A stretch of DNA of 64,000 nucleotides from Methyloversatilis thermotolerans (GCF_000372885.1 NZ_KB889967.1:2228655-2292654), one strand, 5' to 3'. Numbered from the stretch's first letter, positions 10,757-21,074 are shown. Notes: generated by a model not told the origin, from the letters alone. Translations and numbers: made by a program.

Positions 10757-11917
10757 ATGTTCGAGATTCTCGACAAGGAGCCGGTAGGCGCAGTGATCAA
10801 GGTGATCGGCGTCGGTGGAGCCGGAGGCAATGCGGTCGATCACATGATTCGTGAAGGCGTGAATGGCGTCGAATTCATCGCTGCCAACACGGACGGCATG
10901 GCTCTGAACCGCAACCTGGCCCCGGTCAAGATCCAGCTCGGCAAGAACGGCCGCGGCGCAGGTGCCAAGCCGGAAGTGGGCCGCTCCGCCGCCGAGGAAT
11001 ACCGCGAACACATCGCTGACCAGTTGCGTGGTGCCGAAATGGTGTTCATCACCGCTGGCATGGGAGGCGGCACCGGCACCGGGGCCGCACCCATCGTCGC
11101 CGAGGTGGCCAAGGAGATGGGCATCCTCACCGTCGCCGTCGTCACCAAGCCGTTCGACTACGAGAATCGCATGCGCGCGGCGGAATCCGGCATCGAGGAA
11201 CTGGCCCGCCACGTCGATTCCCTCATCGTCGTGCTGAACGAGAAGCTGATGGAAGTGCTCGGCGAGGACGCCAGTCTGGAGGACGGCTTCAAGGCGGCCG
11301 ACAATGTGCTGCGCAACGCGGTCGGCGGCATCGCGGAAATCATCAACATCCCGGGCCTGGTTAACGTCGACTTCCAGGACGTGCGTACCGTGATGGGTGA
11401 GATGGGCCGCGCCATGATGGGTTCGGCCGAGGCGGCGGGCATGGACCGCGCCCGCATCGCAGCCGAACAGGCCGTCGCCAGTCCGCTGCTGGAGGGCGTC
11501 GAGCTGTCCGGCGCGCGCGGCGTGCTGGTGAACATCACTGCGAGCCGTTCGCTGAAGATGAAGGAAGTGAAGGACGCGATGGAAACCGTGCGCGCCTTTG
11601 CCGCCGAAGGCGCCCATGTCATCTTCGGCACCGTGTTCGACGATGCGATGGACGACCGGCTGCGCGTGACCGTGGTCGCCACCGGCCTGGGCGCACCGCG
11701 CGCGATGAGCAGCAAGCCGCCGATGACCATCATCCGCACCGGCACCGACGACGTCGCCATGTCGGCCGGTACCGGCACCGACTATTCACACCTCGAGATC
11801 CCTGCAGTGATGCGCGGGCGCGGCGGCCGCACCGCATCCAGCGCAGTCGAGGCGATGCGCGCCAATGGCGTGGAGACGCTGGACATCCCGGCCTTCCTGC
11901 GCAAGCAGGCCGACTGA
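10757..11917 (+). CDS. ftsZ: Cell division GTPase FtsZ
   Basis: 386 aa tubulin homologue that forms the Z ring. The GTP-binding signature GGGTGTGAAP is at residues 103-112, the T7 loop is NVDFQDV, and the C-terminal conserved peptide LDIPAFLRKQ, which binds FtsA, is complete. A linker of about 50 residues precedes it. The gene has its own upstream regulatory region, unlike the overlapping genes before it, so expression can be set independently of ftsQA. Confidence 0.98.
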   Translation: MFEILDKEPVGAVIKVIGVGGAGGNAVDHMIREGVNGVEFIAANTDGMALNRNLAPVKIQLGKNGRGAGAKPEVGRSAAEEYREHIADQLRGAEMVFITAGMGGGTGTGAAPIVAEVAKEMGILTVAVVTKPFDYENRMRAAESGIEELARHVDSLIVVLNEKLMEVLGEDASLEDGFKAADNVLRNAVGGIAEIINIPGLVNVDFQDVRTVMGEMGRAMMGSAEAAGMDRARIAAEQAVASPLLEGVELSGARGVLVNITASRSLKMKEVKDAMETVRAFAAEGAHVIFGTVFDDAMDDRLRVTVVATGLGAPRAMSSKPPMTIIRTGTDDVAMSAGTGTDYSHLEIPAVMRGRGGRTASSAVEAMRANGVETLDIPAFLRKQAD

Positions 11918-11926
11918 AGCGGGATT

Positions 11927-11965
11927 GCGTATCCACCCCTCCTGCATGTGAACGGGTGGATACGC
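11927..11965 (+). terminator. 12-bp perfect inverted repeat between ftsZ and lpxC
   Basis: The arms GCGTATCCACCC (11927-11938) and GGGTGGATACGC (11954-11965) are exact complements around a 15-nt loop, starting 9 nt after the ftsZ stop. No T-run follows, so classic intrinsic termination is doubtful. It could be a processing signal, a Rho-related 3' end or a DNA operator for lpxC, whose start is 68 nt further on. Confidence 0.45.
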
Positions 11966-12033
11966 ACTGTTACAGGAGTATTAAGCGCCGCTGAGGTAGA
12001 CTGGGGCTTTCGCCCACAGCGGTCGTTTCAGCC

Positions 12034-12978
12034 ATGATCCGGCAACGCACACTCCGTTCCATCGTCCGCGCCACCGGCGTGGGACTCCACTCCGGCCTCA
12101 AGGTCGATCTCGAGCTGCGCCCGGCGCCCGCCGACACCGGCATCGTGTTCCGCCGTATCGACCTCGATCCTGTGGTCGAACTGCGCGCGGATGCCCACGC
12201 GGTCGGGGATACCCGACTTGCCTCCTGCCTCGGACGCGACGGTGCGACGATCTCGACCGTGGAACACCTGATGTCAGCCCTCGCCGGCCTCGGTGTCGAC
12301 AATGCCTTCGTCGATGTCGATGCGCCGGAGCTGCCCATCATGGACGGCTCGGCGTCGACTTTCGTGTATCTGATCCAGCAGGCCGGCCTGATCGAGCAGA
12401 AGTCGGCGAAGAAATTCGTGCGCGTGCTCAAGGGTGTCGAGGTGAAGGATGGCGACAAGTGGGCGCGTCTCGACCCCTACGAGGGTTTCAGCCTCGATTT
12501 CTCGATCGAGTTCCGGCACCCGGCCATCGAGCGGACCGGCACCAAGGTGCGCATCGATTTCGCACAGCAGTCGTACGTGAATGACGTCGCGCGCGCGCGC
12601 ACCTTCGGTTTCATGCACGAGGTGGAATACCTGCGTCAGAACGGACTGGCCCAGGGCGGCAGCCTGGACAACGCCATCGTCATGGACGAGTACCGCGTGC
12701 TCAACAGCGACGGCCTGCGCTACGCCGACGAGTTCGTGAAACACAAGGTGCTGGATGCGATCGGCGATCTTTACATATTGGGTCATCCGCTACTCGCGGC
12801 ATTCTCGGCCCACAAGTCGGGGCATGCGCTGAACAACACGCTGCTGCGCGCGCTGCTTGCGGATCAAGGCGCCTGGGAATGGGCAAGTTTCGAGCAACCG
12901 TCGGACACGCCTTCCGCCGTATCCAACCAGTACCGCCCGCTGATCGAGGACAACGGCTCGGCTCCGGCCTTTGCCTGA
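12034..12978 (+). CDS. lpxC: UDP-3-O-acyl-N-acetylglucosamine deacetylase LpxC
   Basis: 314 aa zinc enzyme that catalyses the committed deacetylation step of lipid A synthesis. The first zinc ligand lies in TVEHLMSAL (His78). The second site [11 protein letters not shown] and the catalytic [10 protein letters not shown] are near the C-terminus, and MDGSASTF is also present. Length and position after ftsZ are normal. The C-terminal tail beyond the catalytic core is short and Pro/Ser-rich. Confidence 0.97.
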   Translation: MIRQRTLRSIVRATGVGLHSGLKVDLELRPAPADTGIVFRRIDLDPVVELRADAHAVGDTRLASCLGRDGATISTVEHLMSALAGLGVDNAFVDVDAPELPIMDGSASTFVYLIQQAGLIEQKSAKKFVRVLKGVEVKDGDKWARLDPYEGFSLDFSIEFRHPAIERTGTKVRIDFAQQSYVNDVARARTFGFMHEVEYLRQNGLAQGGSLDNAIVMDEYRVLNSDGLRYADEFVKHKVLDAIGDLYILGHPLLAAFSAHKSGHALNNTLLRALLADQGAWEWASFEQPSDTPSAVSNQYRPLIEDNGSAPAFA

Positions 12979-12984
12979 CCGCCG

Positions 12985-13167
12985 ATGCTGGTCCTGCGCC
13001 TGATCGGCGTCCTTCTCATCATCACCGTAGGCGCGAGTTTCGTCGCCTATGTGCTGACGCGCGACACGCGTTACCTGCAGTTCGCCTGGCGCGTGCTGCG
13101 CTATGCGGTGATCGCGACTCTTGGCGTCCTCGCGCTCTTCCTGCTGGAACGCGTCATCGTGCTGTGA
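12985..13167 (+). CDS. Small membrane protein of unknown function
   Basis: 60 aa, starting 6 nt after lpxC, so likely co-transcribed. Two hydrophobic helices (about residues 3-25 and 38-58) are separated by a short polar loop with RDTRYLQFAWR. I do not recognise a family. The strongly hydrophobic, evenly spaced pattern and tight spacing favour a real gene over a chance frame. Function unknown. Confidence 0.6.
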   Translation: MLVLRLIGVLLIITVGASFVAYVLTRDTRYLQFAWRVLRYAVIATLGVLALFLLERVIVL

Positions 13168-13178
13168 AGCCAGCGGCT

Positions 13179-13637
13179 TCAGTCCTGCCCGCTCTCACCG
13201 TCGCTGCGCAGGGCGCGGCTCACCAGATGCTCCAGGGCCTGCTTGAGCGGACTGTCACCACGCAGCCGGGCGGCTCCCTCAAGCACCGCCTTGCGCGCGG
13301 GAACACTGACCGGACGCACGGGCGATGCCGGGCGAATCCTTGGCGGATCAAATGCTTGCACCTTCACCTTGACTTCTGTAACCTCGCCGCAACTTTCCTG
13401 CATGGCCTGCCGGAGACTGGGCAAAAGCTGCTTCAACCGGTGCGCCACTGCACTCGATGAGGCACTGACAACGACAACACCCTGCTTCACATTCATGACC
13501 CGACTGACCTGTGTCAGTTCTGCCGGCATGAATTTTTCGTAAGCTGTCTGGGCGCGCGCAATCCGCTGAGCGTGCAGCGACAGATTTGCAAGCATGTCCT
13601 GTGCGCGAACATGTTCGTACAGGGGGCGGGCAGACAT
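13179..13637 (-). CDS. DUF721 (DciA-like) protein
   Basis: 152 aa. The N-terminal half (residues about 15-95) has the DUF721 pattern: an LSLHAQRIARAQ-type helix, then VSRVMNVKQGVVVVSASSSAVAHRLKQLLPSL. Members of this family include DciA, a loader of the replicative helicase, but many short members are uncharacterised. The Pro/Arg-rich C-terminal half is poorly conserved. It is divergent from the M23 gene with only 19 nt between start codons, so each start region must overlap the other's promoter. Start chosen at the ATG opening MSARPLYEHV. Confidence 0.75.
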   Translation of the reverse strand: MSARPLYEHVRAQDMLANLSLHAQRIARAQTAYEKFMPAELTQVSRVMNVKQGVVVVSASSSAVAHRLKQLLPSLRQAMQESCGEVTEVKVKVQAFDPPRIRPASPVRPVSVPARKAVLEGAARLRGDSPLKQALEHLVSRALRSDGESGQD

Positions 13638-13656
13638 AAGAACGATAGGAGCGGAC

Positions 13657-14622
13657 GTGCAGATCATTCTGGTTTCGAGCCGTCTGTCGACGGCCAAGGC
13701 CATCACGATACAGCCCTGGCACCTGATCGGGGTGTTTTTCGCGTTCACGCTGCTTGTTTTCGCGCTGGCCTCGGCGTTCTCCTTTCTGACGCTCAAGCAC
13801 GCGAACAGTCTCAAGCTCCCTTTCATCGACGAGGTGGTGACCGCAGCCCGCAACGAGGAAATCGCGCGCAGCGAACAGTTCGTGCGGGAGAACATCAACA
13901 CCATGGCGATGCGCCTCGGGCAGCTTCAGGCGCAACTCATCCAACTCGACACGCTCGGGACACGTCTCGCCAAGCTGGCCGGCGTCAAACCGCCTGAACC
14001 GGTGCAGGCCGTGCCTCCGGGCCAGGGCGGACCCCTCGTCGCGGAACAGCCGATCACCGCGGCGGAACTCGAGGCGCAGATGAAGTATTTCTCGGAACTT
14101 CTGGCACGTCAGGACGATTACCTGGGCGTGATCGAATCCGAATTGCTGCTCGATCAGGCCACGCTGTCGCTGGTGCCCTCCACACTGCCGGTCATCGGCG
14201 GCACCTGGAACGCCTCGGGTTTTGGCTGGCGCATCGACCCGTTCACCGGCGCGCGCGCGATGCATGAGGGCGTCGATTTCGTGTCCGAGGTCGGCACCCC
14301 CATCGTCGCCGCCGCAGCAGGTGTGGTCACCACAGCCGCCTTCCACCCGCAATACGGCAACATGATCGAGATCGACCATGGACGCGATCTGGTCACCCGT
14401 TACGCCCATGCAAGCCGCATGCTGGTGACGCCCGGCACCGTTGTACGGCGAGGGCAGAAGATCGGCGAGGTCGGCAGCACCGGCCGTTCAACCGGCCCGC
14501 ATCTGCACTTCGAAGTCAGGGTGAAGAACGTCGCCCAGAATCCCAATCGCTTCCTGGAACTCGCGCGCAAGGCTCTGCCGCCGGGCGCCGCCCAGGCGCG
14601 GGCGGAACGGCTCGACCACTAG
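13657..14622 (+). CDS. Membrane-anchored M23 (LytM) metallopeptidase
   Basis: 321 aa. The order is a short cytoplasmic tail, one TM helix (about 22-46), a predicted coiled coil (about 55-105), a Pro/Gly linker, and a LytM domain. The zinc motif HxxxD (HEGVDF, near residue 203) and HxH (HLHFE, near 283) are both complete, so it should be an active peptidoglycan endopeptidase facing the periplasm. The start is a GTG with AGGAG 5 nt upstream; the frame is open further upstream but without such a site. It lies before secA, an arrangement I associate with betaproteobacteria. Confidence 0.85.
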   Translation: MQIILVSSRLSTAKAITIQPWHLIGVFFAFTLLVFALASAFSFLTLKHANSLKLPFIDEVVTAARNEEIARSEQFVRENINTMAMRLGQLQAQLIQLDTLGTRLAKLAGVKPPEPVQAVPPGQGGPLVAEQPITAAELEAQMKYFSELLARQDDYLGVIESELLLDQATLSLVPSTLPVIGGTWNASGFGWRIDPFTGARAMHEGVDFVSEVGTPIVAAAAGVVTTAAFHPQYGNMIEIDHGRDLVTRYAHASRMLVTPGTVVRRGQKIGEVGSTGRSTGPHLHFEVRVKNVAQNPNRFLELARKALPPGAAQARAERLDH

Positions 14623-14808
14623 GTTCTTCCTGGCGCCGCGCAGACAGCGGAAGCGGCGCACGAAGCGGCAACACCCGGCTTCGGGCGGATCCTGGCCCCG
14701 GGCCTTCGCATCGTGCCGGCCGGGCGAGTCGCCCGGGACGCCTCCCGCCCCCATGTTAGAATCGCGGACTTTTCTGCCATCGGTTTGCCCGGCCCGGGCC
14801 TGTGTTCG
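14623..14808 (+). promoter_or_regulatory. secA upstream region
   Basis: 186 nt without a gene. It contains a short strong hairpin, CCGGGCG-AGT-CGCCCGG (around 14720-14736), and a possible -10 hexamer TAGAAT (14757-14762) with no clear -35. I see no SecM-like arrest peptide frame, so secA translation is not regulated here in the E. coli way as far as I can tell. No convincing Shine-Dalgarno precedes the chosen secA ATG. Confidence 0.4.
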
Positions 14809-17547
14809 ATGATCGCCTCCCTGTTCACCAAGATGTTCGGCAGCCGCAACGATCGCCTGCTGAAGAAGTACCGCCCCATCATTGCCCGCATCAATGCGCT
14901 TGAAACCGACATGTCGGCGCTGAGCGACGAAGCCCTGGCCGGCAAGACCGCCGAGTTCAGGCAGCGTGTTGCGAATGGCCAGACGCTGGACGAGTTGTTG
15001 CCAGAGGCCTTCGCCGTGGTGCGCGAAGCCGGCAAGCGGGTACATGGCATGCGTCACTTCGATGTGCAACTGATTGGCGGCCTCGTCCTGCATTCCGGAA
15101 AGATTGCCGAAATGCGCACCGGCGAGGGCAAGACGCTCACCGCCACGCTGCCGGTGTATCTGAATGCGCTGGCGGGCAAGGGCGTGCATGTGGTGACGGT
15201 CAACGATTATCTGGCCAGCCGCGACGCCGAGCAGATGGGCAAGCTGTACGGCTTCCTCGGCATGAGCACCGGCGTGAACCTGTCGCGCATGCCGCACGAC
15301 CGGAAGCAGACGGCCTACGCTGCCGACATCACCTATGGCACGAACAATGAATTCGGCTTCGACTACCTGCGCGACAACATGGTGTATTCGCCGGCTGAGC
15401 GCGTGCAGCGTGGACTGAATTTCGCCATCGTCGACGAAGTGGACTCCATCCTGATCGACGAAGCCCGTACCCCGCTCATCATTTCCGGTCAGGCCGACGA
15501 CCACACCGACCTCTACATCAAGCTCAATGCCGTCGCGCCGCTGCTCAAGCGCTGTGAGGTCGAGGATGGTCCGGGCGACTACTGGGTGGACGAGAAGGCG
15601 CACACCGTGCTGCTGACCGAGGAGGGTCACGAGCACGCCGAAGACATCCTGACGCAGCATGGCCTGCTTGAGGCCGGGCGCAGCCTGTACGAACCGGCCA
15701 ACATCACGCTGGTGCATTTCCTGTACGCCAGCCTGCGCGCGCACAACCTGTATCACCGCGACCAGCAGTACGTGGTGCAGAACGGCGAAATCATCATCGT
15801 CGATGAATTCACCGGCCGCCTGATGCCGGGCCGCCGCTGGTCGGACGGCCTGCATCAGGCGGTGGAAGCGAAGGAAGGCGTGAAAATCCAGGCGGAGAAC
15901 CAGACGCTGGCGTCCATCACCTTCCAGAACTACTTCCGCATGTACGGCAAACTGGCCGGCATGACCGGTACGGCCGATACCGAAGCGTACGAGTTCCACC
16001 AGATCTACGGCCTGGAAACAGTGGTCATCCCGACCCACCGGCCGATGATCCGCAAGGACAACAACGATCTGGTCTACCGCACGGCCAAGGAAAAGTACGC
16101 GGCGGTGATCGCCGACATCCAGGACTGCCACGAACGCGGACAGCCGGTGCTGGTGGGCACGACCTCGATCGAAAGTTCGGAGCTGCTGTCCTCGCTGCTC
16201 GACAGGGAAAAGCTGCCGCACCAGGTGCTGAACGCGAAGCAGCACGAACGCGAGGCGGAAATCATCGCCCAGGCCGGTCGGCCCGGCGTCATCACCATCG
16301 CCACCAATATGGCGGGCCGTGGTACCGATATCGTGCTCGGCGGCAATGTCGAGAAACAGGTGCAGGCGCTGGAGCGCGACGAAAGCATGAACGATGCGGA
16401 TCGCAGCACCCGCATCGAAAAGTTGCGCGGCGAATGGTCTTCGCTGCATGAACAGGTGGTGGGTGCGGGTGGCCTGCACATCATCGGCACCGAGCGCCAC
16501 GAATCCCGCCGCATCGACAATCAGCTGCGCGGTCGTTCCGGCCGCCAGGGCGACCCCGGATCCTCGCGTTTCTACCTGTCGCTGGAAGACCCGCTGATGC
16601 GCATCTTCGGCGGCGAGCGCCTGAATGCCATCATGCTGCGGCTGAAGATGCCGGAAGGCGAAGCGATCGAGCATGCGATGGTGAACCGCTCGCTGGAATC
16701 GGCGCAGCGCAAGGTGGAACAGCGCAATTTCGACATCCGCAAGCAACTGCTCGAATACGACGACGTGTCGAACGACCAGCGCAAGGTGATCTACGAACAG
16801 CGCAATGCATTGCTGGAAGCGGAGAACATCGGCGAAACCATTACCGCGATGCGCCACAGCGTGCTGGAGGACGTGTTCCGCCAGTATGTGCCGCTGGAAA
16901 GCGTCGAGGAACAGTGGGATCTTGCGGGCGCCCAGTCCGCCTTCCAGTCCGAGTTCCGGCTCGACACGCCGTTCGCCGAATGGCTGCTCGCCGAACCCAA
17001 TCTGGCGGACGAAGACCTGCTGAAACGCGCGCTGGACCTTTCCGACGAACAGTATGCAGTGAAGGTCGCACTGGTCGGCACCGAGGCTTTCGGCCAGTTC
17101 GAGCGCAACGTGATGCTGCAGAGTCTGGATTCGCACTGGCGCGAACACCTGGCCGCGCTCGACCATCTGCGTCAGGGCATACATCTGCGCGGTTATGCGC
17201 AGAAGAACCCCAAACAGGAATACAAGCGCGAGGCCTTCGAACTGTTCGAAACCCTGCTCGACCAGGTGCGCGCCGAGGTCACCCGCGTACTGCTGAACGT
17301 CGAAATCCGCTCACCGGAGCAGATCGAGGACAGCGAGCCTACCCCACCGCCGGTCGATGCGATGCGCTTCACCCATGCCGATTTCGACCCGGCGATGGCG
17401 GGCGAGGATGTCGATCCGCTGGCGCCGCCGGCGGGCGGCAATGCCGCCGCCACCCCGATGCCGGCCTATCCCAAGGTCGGCCGCAACGACCCCTGCCCGT
17501 GCGGTTCGGGCAAGAAGTACAAGCAATGCCACGGCCGCCTGGCCTGA
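14809..17547 (+). CDS. secA: Preprotein translocase ATPase SecA
   Basis: 912 aa, the standard proteobacterial length. It drives post-translational export through SecYEG. Walker A MRTGEGKT is at 102-109; Walker B and the DEAD-like [15 protein letters not shown], the [17 protein letters not shown]-type helicase region and [12 protein letters not shown] follow. The C-terminal zinc/SecB-binding tail [14 protein letters not shown] is intact. The start at [16 protein letters not shown] matches family N-termini; upstream in-frame sequence is not SecA-like. Followed by a clear terminator. Confidence 0.97.
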   Translation: MIASLFTKMFGSRNDRLLKKYRPIIARINALETDMSALSDEALAGKTAEFRQRVANGQTLDELLPEAFAVVREAGKRVHGMRHFDVQLIGGLVLHSGKIAEMRTGEGKTLTATLPVYLNALAGKGVHVVTVNDYLASRDAEQMGKLYGFLGMSTGVNLSRMPHDRKQTAYAADITYGTNNEFGFDYLRDNMVYSPAERVQRGLNFAIVDEVDSILIDEARTPLIISGQADDHTDLYIKLNAVAPLLKRCEVEDGPGDYWVDEKAHTVLLTEEGHEHAEDILTQHGLLEAGRSLYEPANITLVHFLYASLRAHNLYHRDQQYVVQNGEIIIVDEFTGRLMPGRRWSDGLHQAVEAKEGVKIQAENQTLASITFQNYFRMYGKLAGMTGTADTEAYEFHQIYGLETVVIPTHRPMIRKDNNDLVYRTAKEKYAAVIADIQDCHERGQPVLVGTTSIESSELLSSLLDREKLPHQVLNAKQHEREAEIIAQAGRPGVITIATNMAGRGTDIVLGGNVEKQVQALERDESMNDADRSTRIEKLRGEWSSLHEQVVGAGGLHIIGTERHESRRIDNQLRGRSGRQGDPGSSRFYLSLEDPLMRIFGGERLNAIMLRLKMPEGEAIEHAMVNRSLESAQRKVEQRNFDIRKQLLEYDDVSNDQRKVIYEQRNALLEAENIGETITAMRHSVLEDVFRQYVPLESVEEQWDLAGAQSAFQSEFRLDTPFAEWLLAEPNLADEDLLKRALDLSDEQYAVKVALVGTEAFGQFERNVMLQSLDSHWREHLAALDHLRQGIHLRGYAQKNPKQEYKREAFELFETLLDQVRAEVTRVLLNVEIRSPEQIEDSEPTPPPVDAMRFTHADFDPAMAGEDVDPLAPPAGGNAAATPMPAYPKVGRNDPCPCGSGKKYKQCHGRLA

Positions 17548-17566
17548 GCGCAGACCGGCGATGAAG

Positions 17567-17589
17567 AAGGCGGCCCAGGCCGCCTTTTT
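17567..17589 (+). terminator. Intrinsic terminator of secA
   Basis: GC-rich stem GGCGGC/GCCGCC with a CCAG loop, preceded by AA and followed by TTTTT (17585-17589). It starts about 20 nt after the secA stop. Confidence 0.85.
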
Positions 17590-17628
17590 CGTTTGTGCCG
17601 GAGGCGCTCCCCGTCAAGGAGACAGCTC

Positions 17629-18801
17629 ATGAGGATTTCACGGCGCGCACAATCCGTGGCGCCCTTCTTCGCGATGGAAATCGGCAAGCAGGCGGCGGCG
17701 CTGGAGGCGCAGGGCCGCTCCATCATCAAGCTCAATATCGGCGAACCGGATTCGGGGGCGCCGCCGGCCGTGCTCGAGGCGCTGCGCACGCAGTGCGACG
17801 GCCGGCCACTGCCCTACTCCGCCGCCCTCGGACTGCCGGAGCTGAGACAGGCCATCGCCGGCTTCTATGCATCGCAGCACGGACTTGACATCGACCCGGC
17901 ACGCATCGTGGTGACTGCGGGCGCGTCGGCGGCGCTGTTGCTGGTCACGGCGGCGCTGGTCGACCCCGGCGACGAGGTGCTGGTGGGCGACCCGTCCTAC
18001 CCCTGCAACAGCCAGTTCCTCGCCGGCTTCGGCGCCCGGGTGACGCGCGTGCCGACCGATGCCGGCAGCCGCTTCCAGCTCGATGCCGAGCGGGCGCGCG
18101 CGCACTGGAGCGCGCACACGCGCGGCGTCATGCTGGCCACGCCATCGAATCCCACCGGCACCTCCATCGCACCGACGGAACTGTCGGCCGTGCTGGACTG
18201 GACCGCCGCGCGCGGTGCCTGGACCCTGGTTGACGAAATCTATCTGAACCTGCAGGACGCGGATGCGGCCGGCCGGGCGCCAACCAGCGCACTGGCGCTG
18301 TCATCCGATGTCTGCGTCATCAACAGCTTTTCCAAGTACTTCGGCATGACCGGATGGCGTCTGGGCTGGTGCGTGCTGCCCGCTGCGCTGGTCATGGCGG
18401 TCGAGCGGCTGGCGCAGAACTACTACATCTGCCCTCCGGTGACCGCGCAGCGCGCCGCCCTGGCCTGCTTCACGCCGGAATCGATCGCCGTATGCGAAGC
18501 GCGCCGCGCCGAATTCTCGCGTCGCCGCGCGCATGTGCTGGCCGGGCTGGAACGCATCGGCCTCGCCGTGCCGGTCGCACCCGACGGCGCCTTCTATGCC
18601 TGGTTCGACGTCAGCGCCAGCGGCCTCGATGCCTGGGACTTCTGCCAGCGCGCCCTGCTGGAGGCCGGCGTGGCGCTGACGCCGGGGCGCGATTTCAGCG
18701 TGCAGTCGGCTGCGCGCTTCGTCCGCCTGTCCTGCGCCACATCGATGCCGGAGCTGGATGAAGGTCTGGCGCGCCTCGGGCAGTTCGTCAGTCGCCTGTA
18801 A
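17629..18801 (+). CDS. Class I/II PLP-dependent aminotransferase
   Basis: 390 aa fold-type I aminotransferase. Diagnostic elements are LNIGEPDSGAP near the N-terminus, TAGASAALL, DPSYPCNS, TPSNPTGTS, VDEIYLNL and the PLP-lysine motif SFSKYFGMTGWRLGW, with the lysine near residue 235. The closest general description is the AspC/AlaT-like group; the amino-acid specificity cannot be read from sequence. The start ATG has AAGGAGA 7 nt upstream. It stands alone after the secA terminator and overlaps the convergent DUF3025 gene by 14 nt at the 3' ends. Confidence 0.88.
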   Translation: MRISRRAQSVAPFFAMEIGKQAAALEAQGRSIIKLNIGEPDSGAPPAVLEALRTQCDGRPLPYSAALGLPELRQAIAGFYASQHGLDIDPARIVVTAGASAALLLVTAALVDPGDEVLVGDPSYPCNSQFLAGFGARVTRVPTDAGSRFQLDAERARAHWSAHTRGVMLATPSNPTGTSIAPTELSAVLDWTAARGAWTLVDEIYLNLQDADAAGRAPTSALALSSDVCVINSFSKYFGMTGWRLGWCVLPAALVMAVERLAQNYYICPPVTAQRAALACFTPESIAVCEARRAEFSRRRAHVLAGLERIGLAVPVAPDGAFYAWFDVSASGLDAWDFCQRALLEAGVALTPGRDFSVQSAARFVRLSCATSMPELDEGLARLGQFVSRL

Positions 18802-19582
18802 TGACCGCCCGGGCAGGCCGGAACTGACGCGCATCGTCGAAATAGCCGGCATGCAGGTTTTCCGGTGTCATGCCGGGCAGGCCGAGTACTGGCAAGGGGC
18901 GCAGGTCGCGCGGAGAGGCGGGCCAGTCGGCTGCGCGGATGCGGCCGGCCAGCCAGAGATCGAACGCGGCACACTCGAGTGGCGCCGCGTCGGCATGCAG
19001 GAGCAGCACCTTGGCGCACAGGCCGACAAACGGCATGCGCGCCTTGTCCAGCAGCGCATGACCGATCACATGCAGCGTCGCGCGTTCGAGCGCCGGACGC
19101 CGGCCATGCATGGCTTCGCGCCAGCGTTGCGCGTGCAGATCATCCAGCAAGGCCGCATCGTCGCTGATCAAGACCAGTCCTTCCTCGTCGAACAGCGTCA
19201 ATGCATCGCGCACCGGACCTCGCCCTGGCCCGGTCGCAGTCGCCAACACCTCGCAATGACGCGCATTCATTGCGGCCTTGATGCACGGATAGCGCAGCCA
19301 TACCAGGGCATTGAAGGTGTCGTGCCAGCAGTGATCGCGTGTGGACACCCCGCCGGTACGCGCGATCGTGGATTCGTAATCGCCAGCGGACGGCAGATCC
19401 CGCCGGAAATGGATCGGCGCCCCCGCCGCCGAGAGCGGGCGCCCGATGCGCGCAGCCAGCGCATCGATCGTGGCCGCCGATGGCGCTGGCGCCGCCGGGT
19501 TCGCGACGTCCGCCAGCTCGAGTTCCTGCAGCAGGGTGCCGTAGGCCGCATGCAGCGGGCCGGACCACGGCTCTGAAGACAC
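18788..19582 (-). CDS. DUF3025 family protein
   Basis: 264 aa cytoplasmic protein of unknown function. HDTFNALVWLRYPCIKAAMN near residues 85-105 and the downstream GHALLDKAR and LPVLGLPGMTPEN segments fit the DUF3025 family. The start is a GTG only 3 nt after the stop of the upstream lipoprotein gene, so the two are almost certainly translationally coupled. The family has no assigned activity that I know of. Confidence 0.75.
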   Translation of the reverse strand: MSSEPWSGPLHAAYGTLLQELELADVANPAAPAPSAATIDALAARIGRPLSAAGAPIHFRRDLPSAGDYESTIARTGGVSTRDHCWHDTFNALVWLRYPCIKAAMNARHCEVLATATGPGRGPVRDALTLFDEEGLVLISDDAALLDDLHAQRWREAMHGRRPALERATLHVIGHALLDKARMPFVGLCAKVLLLHADAAPLECAAFDLWLAGRIRAADWPASPRDLRPLPVLGLPGMTPENLHAGYFDDARQFRPARAVITGD

Positions 19583-19585
19583 GCT

Positions 19586-20017
19586 TCAGCGTGCTCCCGA
19601 CGCTTCCGCCTGCTTGCTGCGAACGAAGGTGAACTGCTCGCCCTGATCGCGGAACACGCCGATCACCGGCGGTTCGACCTGGGGCTTCTGTATCACCGCG
19701 AACACGCAGTCATTGGTGTTGACCGCATACCAACGGCTGGAGCCCTGTCGCAGCAGGTAACGGTTGGGTTCGCCACCTTCGAACACGGTCACGAAGGCCG
19801 TCGTCAGCCGCGCCGGCTTCATGTCGTAGCGTCGCTGGCAGCTCGGCATGCGCGACACGATGACATCCATTTCGTACTGGTCGCTCCAGAAATAGGGCTT
19901 CTCGCGGCTGATGGTCAGGGCGTGATCCTTGCCCTCAATCATGTAGGCGGCGTTGTCTATTTCGCAGCCCGCCAGCAGCAGGGCCAGCGGGAGCAGCAGG
20001 CGCGGATATCGTGTCAT
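19586..20017 (-). CDS. Small lipoprotein of unknown function
   Basis: 143 aa. The N-terminus MTRYPRLLLPLALLLAGCE is a lipoprotein signal with lipobox LAGC, so Cys18 should be lipidated. The rest is a soluble domain with two cysteines (around MPSCQRR and NTNDCVF) that could form a disulfide in the periplasm. No family recognised. It lies 13 nt after pyrC and 3 nt before DUF3025, so it is the middle gene of a three-gene operon. Confidence 0.8.
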   Translation of the reverse strand: MTRYPRLLLPLALLLAGCEIDNAAYMIEGKDHALTISREKPYFWSDQYEMDVIVSRMPSCQRRYDMKPARLTTAFVTVFEGGEPNRYLLRQGSSRWYAVNTNDCVFAVIQKPQVEPPVIGVFRDQGEQFTFVRSKQAEASGAR

Positions 20018-20030
20018 CGGAGTCGGACCG

Positions 20031-21074
20031 TCATTCGAGACGCCAGGCCACGCGCTCTCCTGCGCGCAGCGGCACCAGTACCTCACCATCGGCAAATTCC
20101 TGGCTGGGCTTGACCTCCCAGTCCTCGCGCAGCAGCGTGATCTGCGACGTATTGCGCGGCAATCCGTACCAGTCCGGGCCGTTGAAGCTGGCAAAGGCCT
20201 CCAGCCTGTCCAATGCGCCGGCGGCATCGAAGGCCTCGGCATACAGTTCGACACCGGCATGCGAGGTATAGCAGCCGGCGCAGCCACAGGCGGCTTCCTT
20301 GGCCCCGCGTGCGTGCGGTGCCGAATCGGTACCCAGGAAGAAGCGACGGTTGCCCGAGGTGACCGCCGCCACCAGGGCCTGGCGATGCACTTCCCGCTTG
20401 AGCACCGGCAGGCAGTAGTGATGCGGCCGTATGCCACCGGCGAATATCGCATTGCGGTTCATCAGCAGATGATGGGCGGTCACCGTGGCCGCGATGTTGT
20501 CGCCGGCTGCAGCGACGAATTCCGCCGCCTCGCGCGTCGTGATGTGCTCGAACACGACGCGCAGCGCCGGATGACGCGCCAGGAGGGGGCGCAGGATGCG
20601 TTCGATGAATACCGCTTCCCGGTCGAACACATCGACGTCGCCATCGGTCACCTCCCCGTGGATCAGCAGTGGCAGGCCGCGCTCGGCCATGCGTGCGATG
20701 GTGGCATCACAGCGCAGTACATCGGTCACGCCGGAATCGGAATTGGTTGTGGCACCGGCCGGATACAGCTTGACCGCCTTCACGAATCCGCTGTCGCAGG
20801 CGCGATCGATCTCGTCCGGCGACGTATTGTCGGTGAGGTAGAGCACCATCAGCGGCTCGAAGGGCGGCAGGCCCGGTGTGGCCGCATGCGCCGCGAGGAT
20901 GCGGTCGCGATAGGCTGCCGCCAGCGCCACTGTGGTGACCGGGGGCCGCAGATTGGGCATCACGATGGCGCGCGCGAAGCGGCGCGCCGTGTCGGGCAGC
21001 ACGGCCTTCAGCACGGCGCCATCGCGCAGATGGAGGTGCCAGTCGTCGGGGCGGGTGAGGGTCAGTCGATTCAA
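20031..21074 (-). CDS. pyrC: Dihydroorotase PyrC
   Basis: 347 aa type-II dihydroorotase. It interconverts N-carbamoyl-aspartate and dihydroorotate in pyrimidine synthesis. [10 protein letters not shown] near residue 10 supplies the first metal ligands; [49 protein letters not shown] and the GTDSAPH metal site follow in order. The start appears to be TTG with GGAG about 7 nt upstream, giving [12 protein letters not shown]. First gene of the pyrC-lipoprotein-DUF3025 operon. Confidence 0.95.
   Translation of the reverse strand: MNRLTLTRPDDWHLHLRDGAVLKAVLPDTARRFARAIVMPNLRPPVTTVALAAAYRDRILAAHAATPGLPPFEPLMVLYLTDNTSPDEIDRACDSGFVKAVKLYPAGATTNSDSGVTDVLRCDATIARMAERGLPLLIHGEVTDGDVDVFDREAVFIERILRPLLARHPALRVVFEHITTREAAEFVAAAGDNIAATVTAHHLLMNRNAIFAGGIRPHHYCLPVLKREVHRQALVAAVTSGNRRFFLGTDSAPHARGAKEAACGCAGCYTSHAGVELYAEAFDAAGALDRLEAFASFNGPDWYGLPRNTSQITLLREDWEVKPSQEFADGEVLVPLRAGERVAWRLE

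Noticed and set aside
14623-14808. A SecM-like arrest peptide gene before secA
   Set aside because: No open frame with a signal sequence and arrest-type C-terminus lies in the gap.
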